64,000 bases of DNA from Brevundimonas bullata (GTDB lineage Bacteria; Pseudomonadota; Alphaproteobacteria; Caulobacterales; Caulobacteraceae): assembly GCF_014207965.1 (NCBI RefSeq), contig NZ_JACHLM010000001.1, positions 124,001-188,000 of the forward strand, in the 5' to 3' direction. The notes below the pieces were generated by a model that searched no databases, was not told the origin of the DNA, and saw only the letters and a program-made list of their open reading frames with translations. This document shows positions 22,570 to 31,643 of this stretch, piece by piece. Both the position numbers and the translations under genes were made by a program. The first letter of the stretch is position 1. Every line of letters begins with the position of its first letter.

Positions 22570-22604
22570 GCCCGCCCGATCCGCATCGGGCGGGCCTCTT
22601 TTTG
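22570..22604 (+). terminator. Rho-independent terminator after recA
   Basis: Perfect 11-bp stem GCCCGCCCGAT / ATCGGGCGGGC around CCGC, followed by CTCTTTTTG. A second, longer GC-rich dyad (CTCCGTCCG ... CGGACGGAG) lies just upstream at about 22508-22566. Confidence 0.9.
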
Positions 22605-22621
22605 TCTGTGGCCTACAGTTT

Positions 22622-22737
22622 CCGCTCATCCCCGCGGAGGCGGGGACCTAGTGAGAGCGCCAGACCGGCTGGATATCCCTCAAGCGAAGCCCCTTGAAGC
22701 CAAAGCACTGGGTCCCCGCCTCCGCGGGGATGAGCGG
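22622..22737. repeat. Palindromic repeat family B, copy 1
   Basis: Perfect outer arms CCGCTCATCCCCGCGGAGGC and complement, with an asymmetric centre containing GTGAGAGC on the left and GAAGCCAAAGCACTGGG on the right. Other copies at 26170-26280 (same orientation) and 44813-44927 (reversed). Noncoding, about 116 bp, between the recA terminator and rraA. Confidence 0.88.
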
Positions 22738-22829
22738 ACTTCTTGAAGTCTGCCCCTCTTTTCTCATCGTCTCGGCTGTTCTCGGCCCGCCCCACCGGGC
22801 AAACTCGGCCGTGAAGAACGGAGCCCGCT

Positions 22830-23312
22830 ATGACCCTCGCCACCGCCGACCTCTGCGACGCCCATCCCGATGTGGTGAAGGTCTGCCACATCCCATTCCG
22901 CAGCTTCGGCCAGGTCACGGCCTTTCACGGGCCGATCCGCACCCTCAGCGTTCTCGATGACAACGCCCTGGTCCGCCAGGCGCTGGAGCGGCCCGGTCAG
23001 GGCGCGGTTCTGGTGGTCAACGGCGGCGGATCGCTGAAACGCGCTCTGGTCGGCGACAACCTGGCCAAGCTGGCCCTCGACAACGGTTGGGCCGGGATCA
23101 TCGTCCACGGCGCCATCCGCGACAGCGCCGTCATCGACACCATGAACGTCGGCATCAAGGCCGTCGGGACCATCCCCCTGCGCGCCGACCGCGACGCCAT
23201 CGGCGAAGTCGACATCCCCACCGCCTTCGGCGGCGTCATCTTCACGCCAGGCGACTGGCTCTACGCCGACGCCGACGGGGTCATCGTCTCCCCTCATCGT
23301 CTGCACGATTAG
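22830..23312 (+). CDS. rraA: RraA-family protein (RNase E regulator / HMG aldolase fold)
   Basis: A 160-aa protein of the RraA / 4-hydroxy-4-methyl-2-oxoglutarate aldolase family. The conserved core GGGSLKRALVGDNLAKLALDNGWAG and IIVHGAIRDSAVID are present, including the Gly-rich loop, GD pair and the Arg-Asp (IRD) metal/substrate motif used by the aldolase/oxaloacetate decarboxylase members. Length and the ending GDWLYADADGVIVSP match short RraA proteins, which in E. coli bind and inhibit RNase E. Whether this one regulates RNA decay, acts as an aldolase, or both, cannot be decided from sequence. Stands alone between recA and alaS. Confidence 0.88.
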   Translation: MTLATADLCDAHPDVVKVCHIPFRSFGQVTAFHGPIRTLSVLDDNALVRQALERPGQGAVLVVNGGGSLKRALVGDNLAKLALDNGWAGIIVHGAIRDSAVIDTMNVGIKAVGTIPLRADRDAIGEVDIPTAFGGVIFTPGDWLYADADGVIVSPHRLHD

Positions 23313-23444
23313 AACCCGCCCTGTCCCAAAAGCGCCGCCCGGCCCGCATGATCACGCGCCAGTGATGCGCTCGGCGCAAAATCCCTATATGACGCCGGTT
23401 CCGACATTCTCCCCGCGCGCCCGAACTCCTTAGAGCGATACGCC

Positions 23445-26090
23445 ATGACCAGCCTGAAACAGATCCGCTCCACCTTCCTCGACTACTTCGCGGCGGACGG
23501 CCACGAGAAGGTGCAGTCGGCTCCGCTGGTGCCGCAGAACGACCCGACCCTGCTGTTCGTCAACGCGGGCATGGTGCCGTTCAAGGACTATTTCACCGGC
23601 GCGGCGACCCCGCCCTACAAGCGCGCCACCTCGTCGCAGAAGTGCGTCCGCGCCGGGGGCAAGCACAACGACCTGGACAACGTCGGCTATACCGCGCGTC
23701 ACCACACCTTCTTTGAGATGCTGGGCAACTTCTCGTTCGGCGACTACTTCAAGGACCACGCCATCGAGAGCGCCTGGGGGCTGCTGACCAAGGAATTCGG
23801 GCTTGATCCCAGCCGCCTGCTGGTCACCGTCTATCACACCGACGACGAAGCCTTCGACATCTGGAAGAAGATCACCGGCTTCTCGGACGACAAGATCATC
23901 CGCATCCCCACCGCCGACAACTTCTGGGCCATGGGCGACAGTGGTCCGTGCGGTCCGTGCACCGAGATCTTCTACGACCACGGCGACCACATCTTCGGCG
24001 GCCCTCCCGGTTCGCCGGACGAAGACGGCGACCGCTTCGTGGAGATCTGGAACAACGTCTTCATGCAGCATGAGAAGGAGAACGATAAGATCGTTCGCGA
24101 CCTTCCCAAGCCCAGCGTCGACACCGGCATGGGTCTGGAGCGCATCGCCGCCGTGCTGCAGGGCGTCCACTCCAACTATGAAGTCGATCTGTTCAAGAGC
24201 CTGATCGGCGCCTCGGAAGAGCTGACCAGCACGAAGGCCGAGGGCGAGCGCGCCCCGTCCCACCGCGTCATCGCCGACCACCTGCGCTCGACCGCCTTCC
24301 TGATCGCCGACGGCGTCACCCCGTCGAACGAAGGCCGCGGCTATGTCCTGCGCCGCATCATGCGCCGCGCCATGCGCCACGCCCACCTGCTGGGCGCCGC
24401 CGACCCGCTCATGCACCGTCTGGTGCCGACCCTGGTCCAGGAGATGGGCGAGGCCTATCCCGAGCTGGGCCGCGCTCAGGCCTTCATCGAGGACACGCTG
24501 AAGCAGGAAGAGATCCGCTTCCGCACCACGCTCGGCCGCGGCATGAACCTGTTCGATCAGGCCACGACCGGCTTCAAGGCCGGCGACATGCTGGACGGCC
24601 AGACGGCCTTCACCCTGTACGACACCTACGGCTTCCCGCTGGACCTGACGCAGGACGAGGCTCGCCGTCGCGGCTTCTCGGTCAACGTCGATGGCTTCGA
24701 AAGCGCCATGGAAGAGCAGCGCGCCCGTTCGCGCGAACACTGGACCGGCTCGGGCCAGACCGCTTCGGCCGGCGCCTGGCTGGCCCTGCGCGACCAGCAC
24801 GGCGTGACCCAGTTCACCGGCTATGACAGCGAAACCGGCGAAGGCCAGGTCGTCGCCATCCTCAAGGACGGCGTGGCGGTCGAGGCCGCCGAAGCCGGCG
24901 AAGTGGTCGAGGTCGTCCTCGACAAGACCCCCTTCTACGCCGAAGGCGGCGGTCAGGCCGGCGACAAGGGCGGCTTCGTCTGGAGCAACGGCGAAGGCCG
25001 GGTGCTGGACACCAAGAAGCACGCCGACCTGTTCGTTCACACGGTGCAGGTGGCCCAGGGCGCGGCCCTGACGGTCGGCGCCGTGGTGACGGCCACGGTC
25101 GAGGTCGGCTCGCGTCCGACCACCCGCGCCAACCACTCGGCCGCCCACCTGCTGCACGCTGCGTTGAAGAACGTGCTGGGCCCCCACGTCGCCCAGAAGG
25201 GCCAGATGGTCGATTCTGAGCGCATGCGCTTCGACTTCAGCCACAACGCCCCCCTCACGGACGAAGAGATCGCCCGCATCGAGGACGAGGTGAACGCGGT
25301 CATCCGTCAGAACCTGCCGACCACCACGGCGCTGATGCACCCCGAGGCCGCCATCGAGGCCGGCGCCGTGGCCCTCTTCGGCGAGAAGTACGGCGACGAG
25401 GTCCGCGTCCTGACCCTGGGCCAGGCGCTGACTGGCGAGGGTGCCTATTCGGTCGAACTGTGCGGCGGCACCCACGTGGCCCGCACCGGCGACATCGCCC
25501 TGTTCAAGATCGTGTCGGAAGGCGGCGTCGCCGCCGGCGTGCGCCGCATCGAGGCCCTGACCGGCGAGGCCGCGCGTCAGTTCCTGCTGGCCCAGGCCAA
25601 TGTCGCCCGTTCGCTGGCCCAGAGCTTCAAGATCCAGACCGCCGACGTCCCGGCCCGGGTCGAGGCCCTGAGCGCCGAACGCAAGGCGCTGGAGAAGCAG
25701 GTCGCCGACCTGAAGAAGCAGCTGGCCCTGGGCGGCGGCGCGGGCGCCAATGCGGCCCCGGAAGAGATCAACGGCGTCAAGCTGATCGCCCGCGTCCTGG
25801 ACGGCGTCGACGGCAAGGGCCTGCGCGGCGTGGCCGAGGACTTCAAGAAGCAGCTCGGCTCGGGCGTGGTCGCCCTGGTCGGCGTCACCGACGGCAAGGC
25901 GGCCGTCACCGTCGCCGCAACGCCAGACATGGCCGGCAAGGTCAATGCGGCGAACCTGGCCCGCGACGCCGTCATCGCCATGGGCGGCAAGGGCGCCGGC
26001 GGCAAGCCCGACTTCGCCCAGGGCGGCGCCCCGGACGGGTCGAAGGCCGAGGCCGGTCTGGAAGCGATCCGGGCCGCGCTGAAGGGTTAA
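23445..26090 (+). CDS. alaS: Alanyl-tRNA synthetase
   Basis: Charges tRNA-Ala; 881 aa, the standard bacterial length. Class II aminoacylation domain at the N-terminus (motif 1 around [38 protein letters not shown] motif 3), editing domain with the zinc ligands in [12 protein letters not shown] and CGGTHVART, and the C-terminal C-Ala region with a coiled coil ([20 protein letters not shown]). Ends in [16 protein letters not shown] strong terminator follows 26 nt after the stop. No anomalies seen. Confidence 0.98.
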   Translation: MTSLKQIRSTFLDYFAADGHEKVQSAPLVPQNDPTLLFVNAGMVPFKDYFTGAATPPYKRATSSQKCVRAGGKHNDLDNVGYTARHHTFFEMLGNFSFGDYFKDHAIESAWGLLTKEFGLDPSRLLVTVYHTDDEAFDIWKKITGFSDDKIIRIPTADNFWAMGDSGPCGPCTEIFYDHGDHIFGGPPGSPDEDGDRFVEIWNNVFMQHEKENDKIVRDLPKPSVDTGMGLERIAAVLQGVHSNYEVDLFKSLIGASEELTSTKAEGERAPSHRVIADHLRSTAFLIADGVTPSNEGRGYVLRRIMRRAMRHAHLLGAADPLMHRLVPTLVQEMGEAYPELGRAQAFIEDTLKQEEIRFRTTLGRGMNLFDQATTGFKAGDMLDGQTAFTLYDTYGFPLDLTQDEARRRGFSVNVDGFESAMEEQRARSREHWTGSGQTASAGAWLALRDQHGVTQFTGYDSETGEGQVVAILKDGVAVEAAEAGEVVEVVLDKTPFYAEGGGQAGDKGGFVWSNGEGRVLDTKKHADLFVHTVQVAQGAALTVGAVVTATVEVGSRPTTRANHSAAHLLHAALKNVLGPHVAQKGQMVDSERMRFDFSHNAPLTDEEIARIEDEVNAVIRQNLPTTTALMHPEAAIEAGAVALFGEKYGDEVRVLTLGQALTGEGAYSVELCGGTHVARTGDIALFKIVSEGGVAAGVRRIEALTGEAARQFLLAQANVARSLAQSFKIQTADVPARVEALSAERKALEKQVADLKKQLALGGGAGANAAPEEINGVKLIARVLDGVDGKGLRGVAEDFKKQLGSGVVALVGVTDGKAAVTVAATPDMAGKVNAANLARDAVIAMGGKGAGGKPDFAQGGAPDGSKAEAGLEAIRAALKG

Positions 26091-26116
26091 GGCCTTCTCG
26101 GCGTTGAAACAGGAAA

Positions 26117-26149
26117 GGGCGGCGCATCGGATGCGCCGCCCTTTTTTTC
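26117..26149 (+). terminator. Rho-independent terminator after alaS
   Basis: Perfect 11-bp stem GGGCGGCGCAT / ATGCGCCGCCC with a 3-nt loop and seven T residues. Confidence 0.92.
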
Positions 26150-26169
26150 TTTCGCCAGATCACCAACAA

Positions 26170-26280
26170 CCCGCTCATCCCCGCGGAGGCGGGGACCCAG
26201 TAAGAGCCTCACGCACTATCCTTAGCTGTTGGCGCTTGAAGCCAAAGCACTGGGTCCCCGCCTCCGCGGGGATGAGCGGG
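26170..26280. repeat. Palindromic repeat family B, copy 2
   Basis: Same outer arms as the copy at 22622 and nearly the same asymmetric core (GTAAGAGC left, GAAGCCAAAGCACTGGG right), same orientation. It lies between the alaS terminator and the stop of the DUF2939 gene. Confidence 0.88.
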
Positions 26281-26286
26281 TATTAT

Positions 26287-26835
26287 TTACTCCGGCGCGC
26301 TCAGATCAATCCCCGCCAGTTTCCAGCCGAACAGGTTGCGGCGCTTCATCAGCAGGGAGACCTGCTCGTCCGGCTGGTCGTCGCGGGTCAGGGTAACGGC
26401 GAAGGTGTCGAGGTCGCGGTAGCCCCAGGACTGGCGCACCTTCTTGCTCTCCGGCTTCGGCCCGACGTCCGGTTCTACCTTGGCCAGATCGGGCTTGGGC
26501 GCCTGGCCTTCCTGCACCATGACCGCGATGGCCTGGGGCGTGACGAAGGCGTCCACCGCGCCCGACACCAGGGTCGGGGCCAGCAGCATGCCCAGGCCCG
26601 AAAGACCGCCCAGACGATCGTCCTTGCGCATTTCAGCGACCATGCGGGCGCTCAGCTCGTCCTTCAGGCTGGCGCGAAAGGCCGGAAAGTCGACCTGACG
26701 CTCCAGCGCCCGTTCGTCGCCCGTCTTGGCCGCCTGCACCAGCGACCGCGCCGCCAGCAAGGGCGATGCGGCATAGGCCAGGACGAACACCGCCACGGCG
26801 GCGCCCCCCAGTCGAATGATCAGTTTCTGGTTCAT
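26287..26835 (-). CDS. DUF2939 membrane-anchored protein
   Basis: A 182-aa protein with one N-terminal membrane segment (IIRLGGAAVAVFVLAYAASPLLA) and a soluble part resembling DUF2939 (SPLLAARSLVQAAKTGDERALERQVDFPAFRASLKDEL is typical of the family, here split as two recognisable blocks). It probably sits in the periplasm tethered to the inner membrane. Function unknown in the family. ATG 26835 is preceded by GGGAGGG. Single gene, flanked by repeat B downstream and repeat C upstream. Confidence 0.75.
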   Translation of the reverse strand: MNQKLIIRLGGAAVAVFVLAYAASPLLAARSLVQAAKTGDERALERQVDFPAFRASLKDELSARMVAEMRKDDRLGGLSGLGMLLAPTLVSGAVDAFVTPQAIAVMVQEGQAPKPDLAKVEPDVGPKPESKKVRQSWGYRDLDTFAVTLTRDDQPDEQVSLLMKRRNLFGWKLAGIDLSAPE

Positions 26836-26978
26836 CGGCCCTCCCCTGCCTTACGAACGCGACGGGTAGGCGACATGTTGCACCACGACCCCCGAAAATC
26901 CCCAGGGACATTAAGGGCATGGTTCGTGGAGGGGCTCAAGCGCGGCGTTAATGCTTGGCGTTCATTGCGCCCCCTCCC

Positions 26979-27088
26979 GCCGTCATCCTCGGGCTTGACC
27001 CGAGGATCGAGCGCAAGGTCGCACTCAACCTCACCCACGTCGCGCAGGCGGACAATCCGATCCTCGGGTCAAGCCCGAGGATGACGGC
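26979..27088. repeat. Inverted repeat, GCCGTCATCCTCGGGCTTG-type
   Basis: Perfect arms of about 28 bases (GCCGTCATCCTCGGGCTTGA and onward, and complement) around a 50-base centre. Each arm itself is self-complementary (CCTCGGGCTTGACCCGAGG), so it can also fold as two small hairpins. Lies in the 356-base gap between the DUF2939 gene and icd; the rest of the gap holds the icd terminator and nothing else I recognise. Confidence 0.8.
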
Positions 27089-27110
27089 GGTTGGGATGGA
27101 CAGCGCCCAG

Positions 27111-27142
27111 TAGAAAGGCCCGCCGGATTTCTCCAGCGGGCC
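27111..27142 (-). terminator. Terminator after icd (minus strand)
   Basis: On the minus strand GGCCCGC-TGG / CCG-GCGGGCC hairpin followed by TTTCTA, about 50 nt past the icd stop. Confidence 0.65.
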
Positions 27143-27191
27143 CATTCTTGGTGCGTAACGCGCTCAAGCAGCGCGAAGCGCGGTAGCGCCC

Positions 27192-28412
27192 TTAGCCGAT
27201 GTTCGGCAGGGCCTTCTTCAGGTTCTCGGAGACCTTGTCGAGGAAGCCTTCGGTGGTCAGCCACGACTGCTGGTCGCCGACCAGCAGGGCCAGGTCCTTG
27301 GTCATGAAGCCGGCTTCGACCGTCTCGACCACGACGCGTTCCAGGGTGGCGGCGAACTCGGCCAGCTCGGCGTTGTCGTCCAGCTTGGCGCGGTGCGAGA
27401 AGCCGCGCGTCCAGGCGTAGATCGAGGCGATCGAGTTGGTCGAGGTGGCCTCGCCCTTCTGATGCTGGCGGTAGTGGCGGGTCACGGTGCCGTGGGCGGC
27501 TTCCGATTCCAGCACCTTGCCGTCCGGCGTCATCAGCACGGAGGTCATCAGGCCCAGCGAGCCGAAGCCCTGAGCGACGATGTCCGACTGCACGTCGCCG
27601 TCGTAGTTCTTGCACGCCCAGACGAAACCGCCCGACCACTTGATGGCCGCGGCCACCATGTCGTCGATCAGGCGGTGCTCATAGGTCAGGCCCTTGGCCT
27701 TGAACTCGGCGGCGAACTCTTCGTCGAACACCTTCTGGAAGATGTCCTTGAAGCGGCCGTCATAGGCTTTCAGGATGGTGTTCTTGGTCGACAGATAGAC
27801 CGGATAGTTGCGCTGCAGGCCGAACGAGAAGCTGGCGCGGGCGAACTCGGTGATCGAATCGTCCAGGTTGTACATGCCCATGGCCACGCCGGCCGAGGGG
27901 AAGTCGAAGACCTCGTAGTTCTGCTCTTCGCCGTTGGCGCCGACCCACTTCATGGTCAGCTTGCCCGGACCGGGAACCAGGAAGTCGGTGGCCTTGTACT
28001 GGTCGCCGAAGGCGTGACGGCCGACGACGATGGGCTGGGTCCAGCCCGGAACCAGACGCGGCACGTTGGAGCAGATGATCGGCTCGCGGAAGACAACGCC
28101 GCCCAGGATGTTGCGGATGGTGCCGTTCGGCGACTTCCACATCTTCTTCAGGCCGAACTCGGCCACGCGGGCTTCGTCAGGCGTGATGGTGGCGCACTTG
28201 ACGCCGACGCCGTGCTTCTGGATCGCGTGGGCCGCGTCGATCGTCACCTGGTCGTCGGTGGCGTCGCGGTTTTCCATGCTGAGGTCGTAGTAGTCGAGGT
28301 CCAGGTCCAGATAGGGGAAGACCAGCTTGTCCTTGATCATCTGCCAGATGATCCGGGTCATTTCGTCGCCGTCGATGTCCACGATGGGGTTGGCGACCTT
28401 GATCTTGGCCAT
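27192..28412 (-). CDS. icd: NADP-dependent isocitrate dehydrogenase
   Basis: TCA-cycle enzyme converting isocitrate to 2-oxoglutarate with NADP. The 406-aa sequence is the dimeric, eukaryote-like type common in alphaproteobacteria: starts [22 protein letters not shown], substrate residues in [13 protein letters not shown] and FREPI, metal-binding [22 protein letters not shown], and [14 protein letters not shown] for the coenzyme. ATG 28412 is chosen because it gives the exact family N-terminus; a longer frame upstream adds unrelated residues. Single-gene unit with its own terminator. Confidence 0.97.
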   Translation of the reverse strand: MAKIKVANPIVDIDGDEMTRIIWQMIKDKLVFPYLDLDLDYYDLSMENRDATDDQVTIDAAHAIQKHGVGVKCATITPDEARVAEFGLKKMWKSPNGTIRNILGGVVFREPIICSNVPRLVPGWTQPIVVGRHAFGDQYKATDFLVPGPGKLTMKWVGANGEEQNYEVFDFPSAGVAMGMYNLDDSITEFARASFSFGLQRNYPVYLSTKNTILKAYDGRFKDIFQKVFDEEFAAEFKAKGLTYEHRLIDDMVAAAIKWSGGFVWACKNYDGDVQSDIVAQGFGSLGLMTSVLMTPDGKVLESEAAHGTVTRHYRQHQKGEATSTNSIASIYAWTRGFSHRAKLDDNAELAEFAATLERVVVETVEAGFMTKDLALLVGDQQSWLTTEGFLDKVSENLKKALPNIG

Positions 28413-28597
28413 GCTCTGCCTCTGTCTCTCAATCTGGGAAGGAATATCGTGCGGGCGGTATAGCGAGGCGCGGGCGCGGGCGCAAAGGGTCAGGGGCCGC
28501 AAGCGCCTTCCTGTGCGCAAAGGCCCCGATCCGACTTGAACCGGAGGCCGGCTTGACCGTTCATGGCGTCCCGCTCCTGTCGCCGGAAACGCCGCCC

Positions 28598-29707
28598 ATG
28601 ATGCTTCGCAGCCTGTTGCTTACCGCGTCCGCCGCCCTGGCCCTGGGGGCCTGTCAGGAAGGGGCTTCGACAGAGCCGACCGCCTCGACCGCCGTCGCAG
28701 CGGCGCCCGCCTCCCGCGACGCCGCGATAGCCACGGTCAAGACAGAGACCCGCAAGTTCCGCGACTGGCTGGTCGTCTGCGACAACGGCAACGCCTGCTC
28801 CGCCTTCGGTCCCGCGCCCGACGGTCAGGGCGGCTGGGTGCGCGTCAGCCTGGGCGCCGGTCCCGACGCCCGCCCCGCCGTCTCCGCCGGCTTCTGGGGG
28901 GATCAGGAAGAGGGCGGCGCCGGCCCCTTCACCCTGACGATCGACGGCCGCGCCTTCCCCGCCGCGCAGGCAATCGACCCCTCCAATGATCAGGCCTACG
29001 CCGGGATGATCGAGGGCGACGCCCTGCCGGTTGTGGACGCCCTGGCATCAGGCCGCCGCCTGACCCTGTCGCAGGGGACGGAGAGCACGCCCATCTCCCT
29101 CTCCGGGGCCGCCGCCGCCCTGCTGTGGATCGACGAGCGTCAGGGCCGCCTGAGCACGACGACTGCACTCGTGCGGCGCGGATCGAAGCCCGCCTCCACC
29201 GTGCCCGCCGCCCCGGCCCTGCCCGTGGTCCGCCCCGCCCCCGCGGTGGCCCAGACCAACCTGCCCAAGCCCGTCCTGTCCGCCGCCTTCGAGGCGCGGG
29301 CCGACGTGAAACAGTGCCGCGCCGACACCGTCCAGAGCCCGAACTTCCAGACCGCCGTCACCGTGGACCGCCTGTCGGCGGATCAGGAGTTGTGGGGCGT
29401 GCCCTGCTCGTCGGGGGCCTATAACTACAGCATGCGCTATTTCCTGACCGGCCCGAACGGGGCCGGTCCGCAGGCCCTCAGCTTCCCCACATCGCGCACG
29501 CCCGACGACGAGGTGGTGGACAGCGAATATGACCCCGGCAGCCGCACCCTGCGCGGCTTCAACAAGGGGCGCGGCATCGGCGACTGCGGCATCGACTCGC
29601 TCTGGGTCTGGACCGGCCGCGCCTTCGTCCTCGCGGCGGAGAGCGAGATGCGGGAATGCTGGGGCGTTCCGTCCGACCAGTGGCCGACGACCTGGCGCAG
29701 CCGCTGA
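28598..29707 (+). CDS. DUF1176 lipoprotein
   Basis: A 369-aa predicted lipoprotein: signal sequence [17 protein letters not shown] with lipobox Cys19. The remainder resembles DUF1176 ([18 protein letters not shown] near the start, a cysteine pair further on, and [17 protein letters not shown] toward the C-terminus, ending in [18 protein letters not shown]). The family is periplasmic or membrane-attached with unknown function. Even cysteine placement suggests disulfides. ATG 28598 or 28601 can start it; the longer frame from 28553 would bury the signal sequence. It converges with the first DUF885 gene across a shared terminator. Confidence 0.8.
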   Translation: MMLRSLLLTASAALALGACQEGASTEPTASTAVAAAPASRDAAIATVKTETRKFRDWLVVCDNGNACSAFGPAPDGQGGWVRVSLGAGPDARPAVSAGFWGDQEEGGAGPFTLTIDGRAFPAAQAIDPSNDQAYAGMIEGDALPVVDALASGRRLTLSQGTESTPISLSGAAAALLWIDERQGRLSTTTALVRRGSKPASTVPAAPALPVVRPAPAVAQTNLPKPVLSAAFEARADVKQCRADTVQSPNFQTAVTVDRLSADQELWGVPCSSGAYNYSMRYFLTGPNGAGPQALSFPTSRTPDDEVVDSEYDPGSRTLRGFNKGRGIGDCGIDSLWVWTGRAFVLAAESEMRECWGVPSDQWPTTWRSR

Positions 29708-29715
29708 CATGAAAA

Positions 29716-29741
29716 CGGCCCGGATGCGGACATCCGGGCCG
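29716..29741. terminator. Bidirectional terminator hairpin between convergent genes
   Basis: Perfect stem CGGCCCGGATG / CATCCGGGCCG around CGGA, followed by GTCTTC on plus and preceded by AAAAC, so TTTTC on minus. Serves DUF1176 (plus) and DUF885 (minus). Confidence 0.75.
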
Positions 29742-29762
29742 GTCTTCAGTCGATACGGCCCC

Positions 29763-31553
29763 TCAACCCCGCATCTGGGCTTCCAGCACCGCCAGCGGCA
29801 GCGAGCCGTTCATCAACACCTTGTCGTGGAAGGCGCGCAGGTCGAAGCCGGGCCTAGCCTCGGCATCGGCCCGCAGGCGGGCGATGACCGTGTGGCCGAC
29901 CTTGTAGGAGCAGGCCTGGCCCGGCCAGACGCAGTAGCGGTTGATCTCGCTGTTCGAGGCGTCCAGCGGCTTGGCGCCCGAGGCCGCCATGTACTCGACC
30001 GCCTGTTCGCGGCTCCAGCGCTCGGAATGCAGGCCGGTGTCGACCACCAGACGCACGGCGCGGAACAGGTAGGACATCAGGAAGCCGACGCGGCCCAGCG
30101 GGTTATCGGCATAGGCGTTCAGGTCGTTGGCGGCGACCGCCTCGGCGTACAGCGCCCAGCCCTCGTTGTAGGCTGAGAAGCCGCCCGCGCGGCGCCATTG
30201 CGGCAGTTCGCCCGACTCGCGCTGCAGGGCGACCTGCAGGTGGTGGCCCGGCGAGGCCTCGTGATAGGTCAGGGTCGGCAGGGCGAACTTCGGCCAGTTC
30301 CCGCTGTCGCGCAGGTTGATGTAGTAGGCGCCCGGTCGCGAGCCATCCAGCGGCGGCCCCTGATAATAGCCGCCCGGCGCCCCCGACTGGATCGACACCG
30401 GCACCCGGCGAATCTCGACGTGGGTCTTGGGCAGACGACCGAAGACCGTCGGCAGTTTCGGCTCCAGAGCCGCCACCTGCTGGTTCAGCCACTGCAGCAG
30501 TTCTTCCTTGCCCGCGTCGGTGTTGGGGAAGAGCTGGGCCGGGTCCTTGTTCAGGGCCTGGATGCGTTCGCCGACGGTGCCTTGCGTATAGCCCTGGGAT
30601 TTCAGGATGGCGTCGATCTCGGCGCTGATCTCGGCCACCTGTTCGCGGCCCATCCTGTGGATCTCGGCGGCGCTCAGGGTGGTCGTCGTGTTGGACTTCA
30701 GACCGTTGGCGTAGAAGGCCTCGCCGTCGGGCAGACGCCAGACCCCGGCGTCGTGCGTCGCCTGCGGGCGGATGGCCTCCAGGGCCGCGACCTGACGGGC
30801 CAGGGCGGGCTTGATCTGCTGATCGACGATGGCGGCTGCGCGGGCGTCATAGCCCGACAGGTTCAGCGCGGCGGTCTTGCGCACCAGCGACTTGATCATG
30901 GCCAGGTCGGCGGCGGGCGTGTCGCGCAGGGTGCGGACCTGCGGCAGCATCCGGTCGATGATGAAGTCTGGGGGGATGACGCCCAGCCCAGCGTCCTCGC
31001 GCACCTTGTCCGTCTCGCCGTCCAGAACCCCGGCGAAGGCCGACAGGCGCGACAGGAAGGCGTCGGCGCCCGCCGCATCCTCGATGCGGTGCTGGTTGTC
31101 CATGAAGTCCGGCGTCTCGAAATAGGCGCCCGACAGCTGGGTCACGACATAGGGCGACGGACGGCCCGGCCCCGCGCCGTAAGCAAAGCGCGAGGTTTCG
31201 GCCGAGGTCTCGCGCCCGAAGGCGGCGATGGCGTAGTTCAGGGCGCCAGCTTCGGAAAGGCCCGTCTGGTCGAAGGCGCGCAAGCTCGCCCAGCGGCTGA
31301 TGGCCTTGTCGCGGTCCTTGCGGATGGCGTCAGGACCGGCCTCGCTCAGCTGCGACGACAGACCGGCGCGGGCGCCCTTGTCCAGGCCCAGGTTGGTGGC
31401 GCGCTCGGGCGACTCGTCGATGTCGGCCTCGAACCAGCCGTCCAGCAGGGCGTTCAGGCGCGCATCCGCGTCATTGGCGGCGGCATGGGCCAGAGACGGC
31501 GCGACGGCGGCCGTGGCGGCGGCGGTCAGCAACAGGCGGCGGCGGTCGATCAT
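29763..31553 (-). CDS. DUF885 family metallohydrolase, Tat-exported (paralog 1)
   Basis: A 596-aa protein with a twin-arginine-like signal (DRRRLLLTAAATAAVAPSLAHAA). The DUF885 core carries the conserved zinc-site motif TYHEASPGHHLQVALQRE and downstream VDTGLHSERWSREQAVEYM, CVWPGQACSYKVGH and the C-terminal FHDKVLMNGSLPLAVLE. DUF885 proteins are gluzincin-like and are thought to be peptidases or carboxypeptidases. GGGGAG precedes ATG 31553. Its tandem neighbour at 31644 is a clear paralog, 90 nt upstream on the same strand. Exact substrate unknown. Confidence 0.88.
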   Translation of the reverse strand: MIDRRRLLLTAAATAAVAPSLAHAAANDADARLNALLDGWFEADIDESPERATNLGLDKGARAGLSSQLSEAGPDAIRKDRDKAISRWASLRAFDQTGLSEAGALNYAIAAFGRETSAETSRFAYGAGPGRPSPYVVTQLSGAYFETPDFMDNQHRIEDAAGADAFLSRLSAFAGVLDGETDKVREDAGLGVIPPDFIIDRMLPQVRTLRDTPAADLAMIKSLVRKTAALNLSGYDARAAAIVDQQIKPALARQVAALEAIRPQATHDAGVWRLPDGEAFYANGLKSNTTTTLSAAEIHRMGREQVAEISAEIDAILKSQGYTQGTVGERIQALNKDPAQLFPNTDAGKEELLQWLNQQVAALEPKLPTVFGRLPKTHVEIRRVPVSIQSGAPGGYYQGPPLDGSRPGAYYINLRDSGNWPKFALPTLTYHEASPGHHLQVALQRESGELPQWRRAGGFSAYNEGWALYAEAVAANDLNAYADNPLGRVGFLMSYLFRAVRLVVDTGLHSERWSREQAVEYMAASGAKPLDASNSEINRYCVWPGQACSYKVGHTVIARLRADAEARPGFDLRAFHDKVLMNGSLPLAVLEAQMRG

Positions 31554-31643
31554 GGTCTTACTCCCCGACGAGGACGGCGCGACGCCGCGCGCCCCCTCAT
31601 ACTCAGACAGTCGTCGGGCCGGCGCGCCCGGAGTTCAAAAGGC

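Noticed and set aside
26104-27084. Plus-strand frame of 326 aa across repeat B, the DUF2939 gene and repeat C
   Set aside because: It runs through two noncoding palindromes and is antisense to a gene with a membrane segment and a family match.
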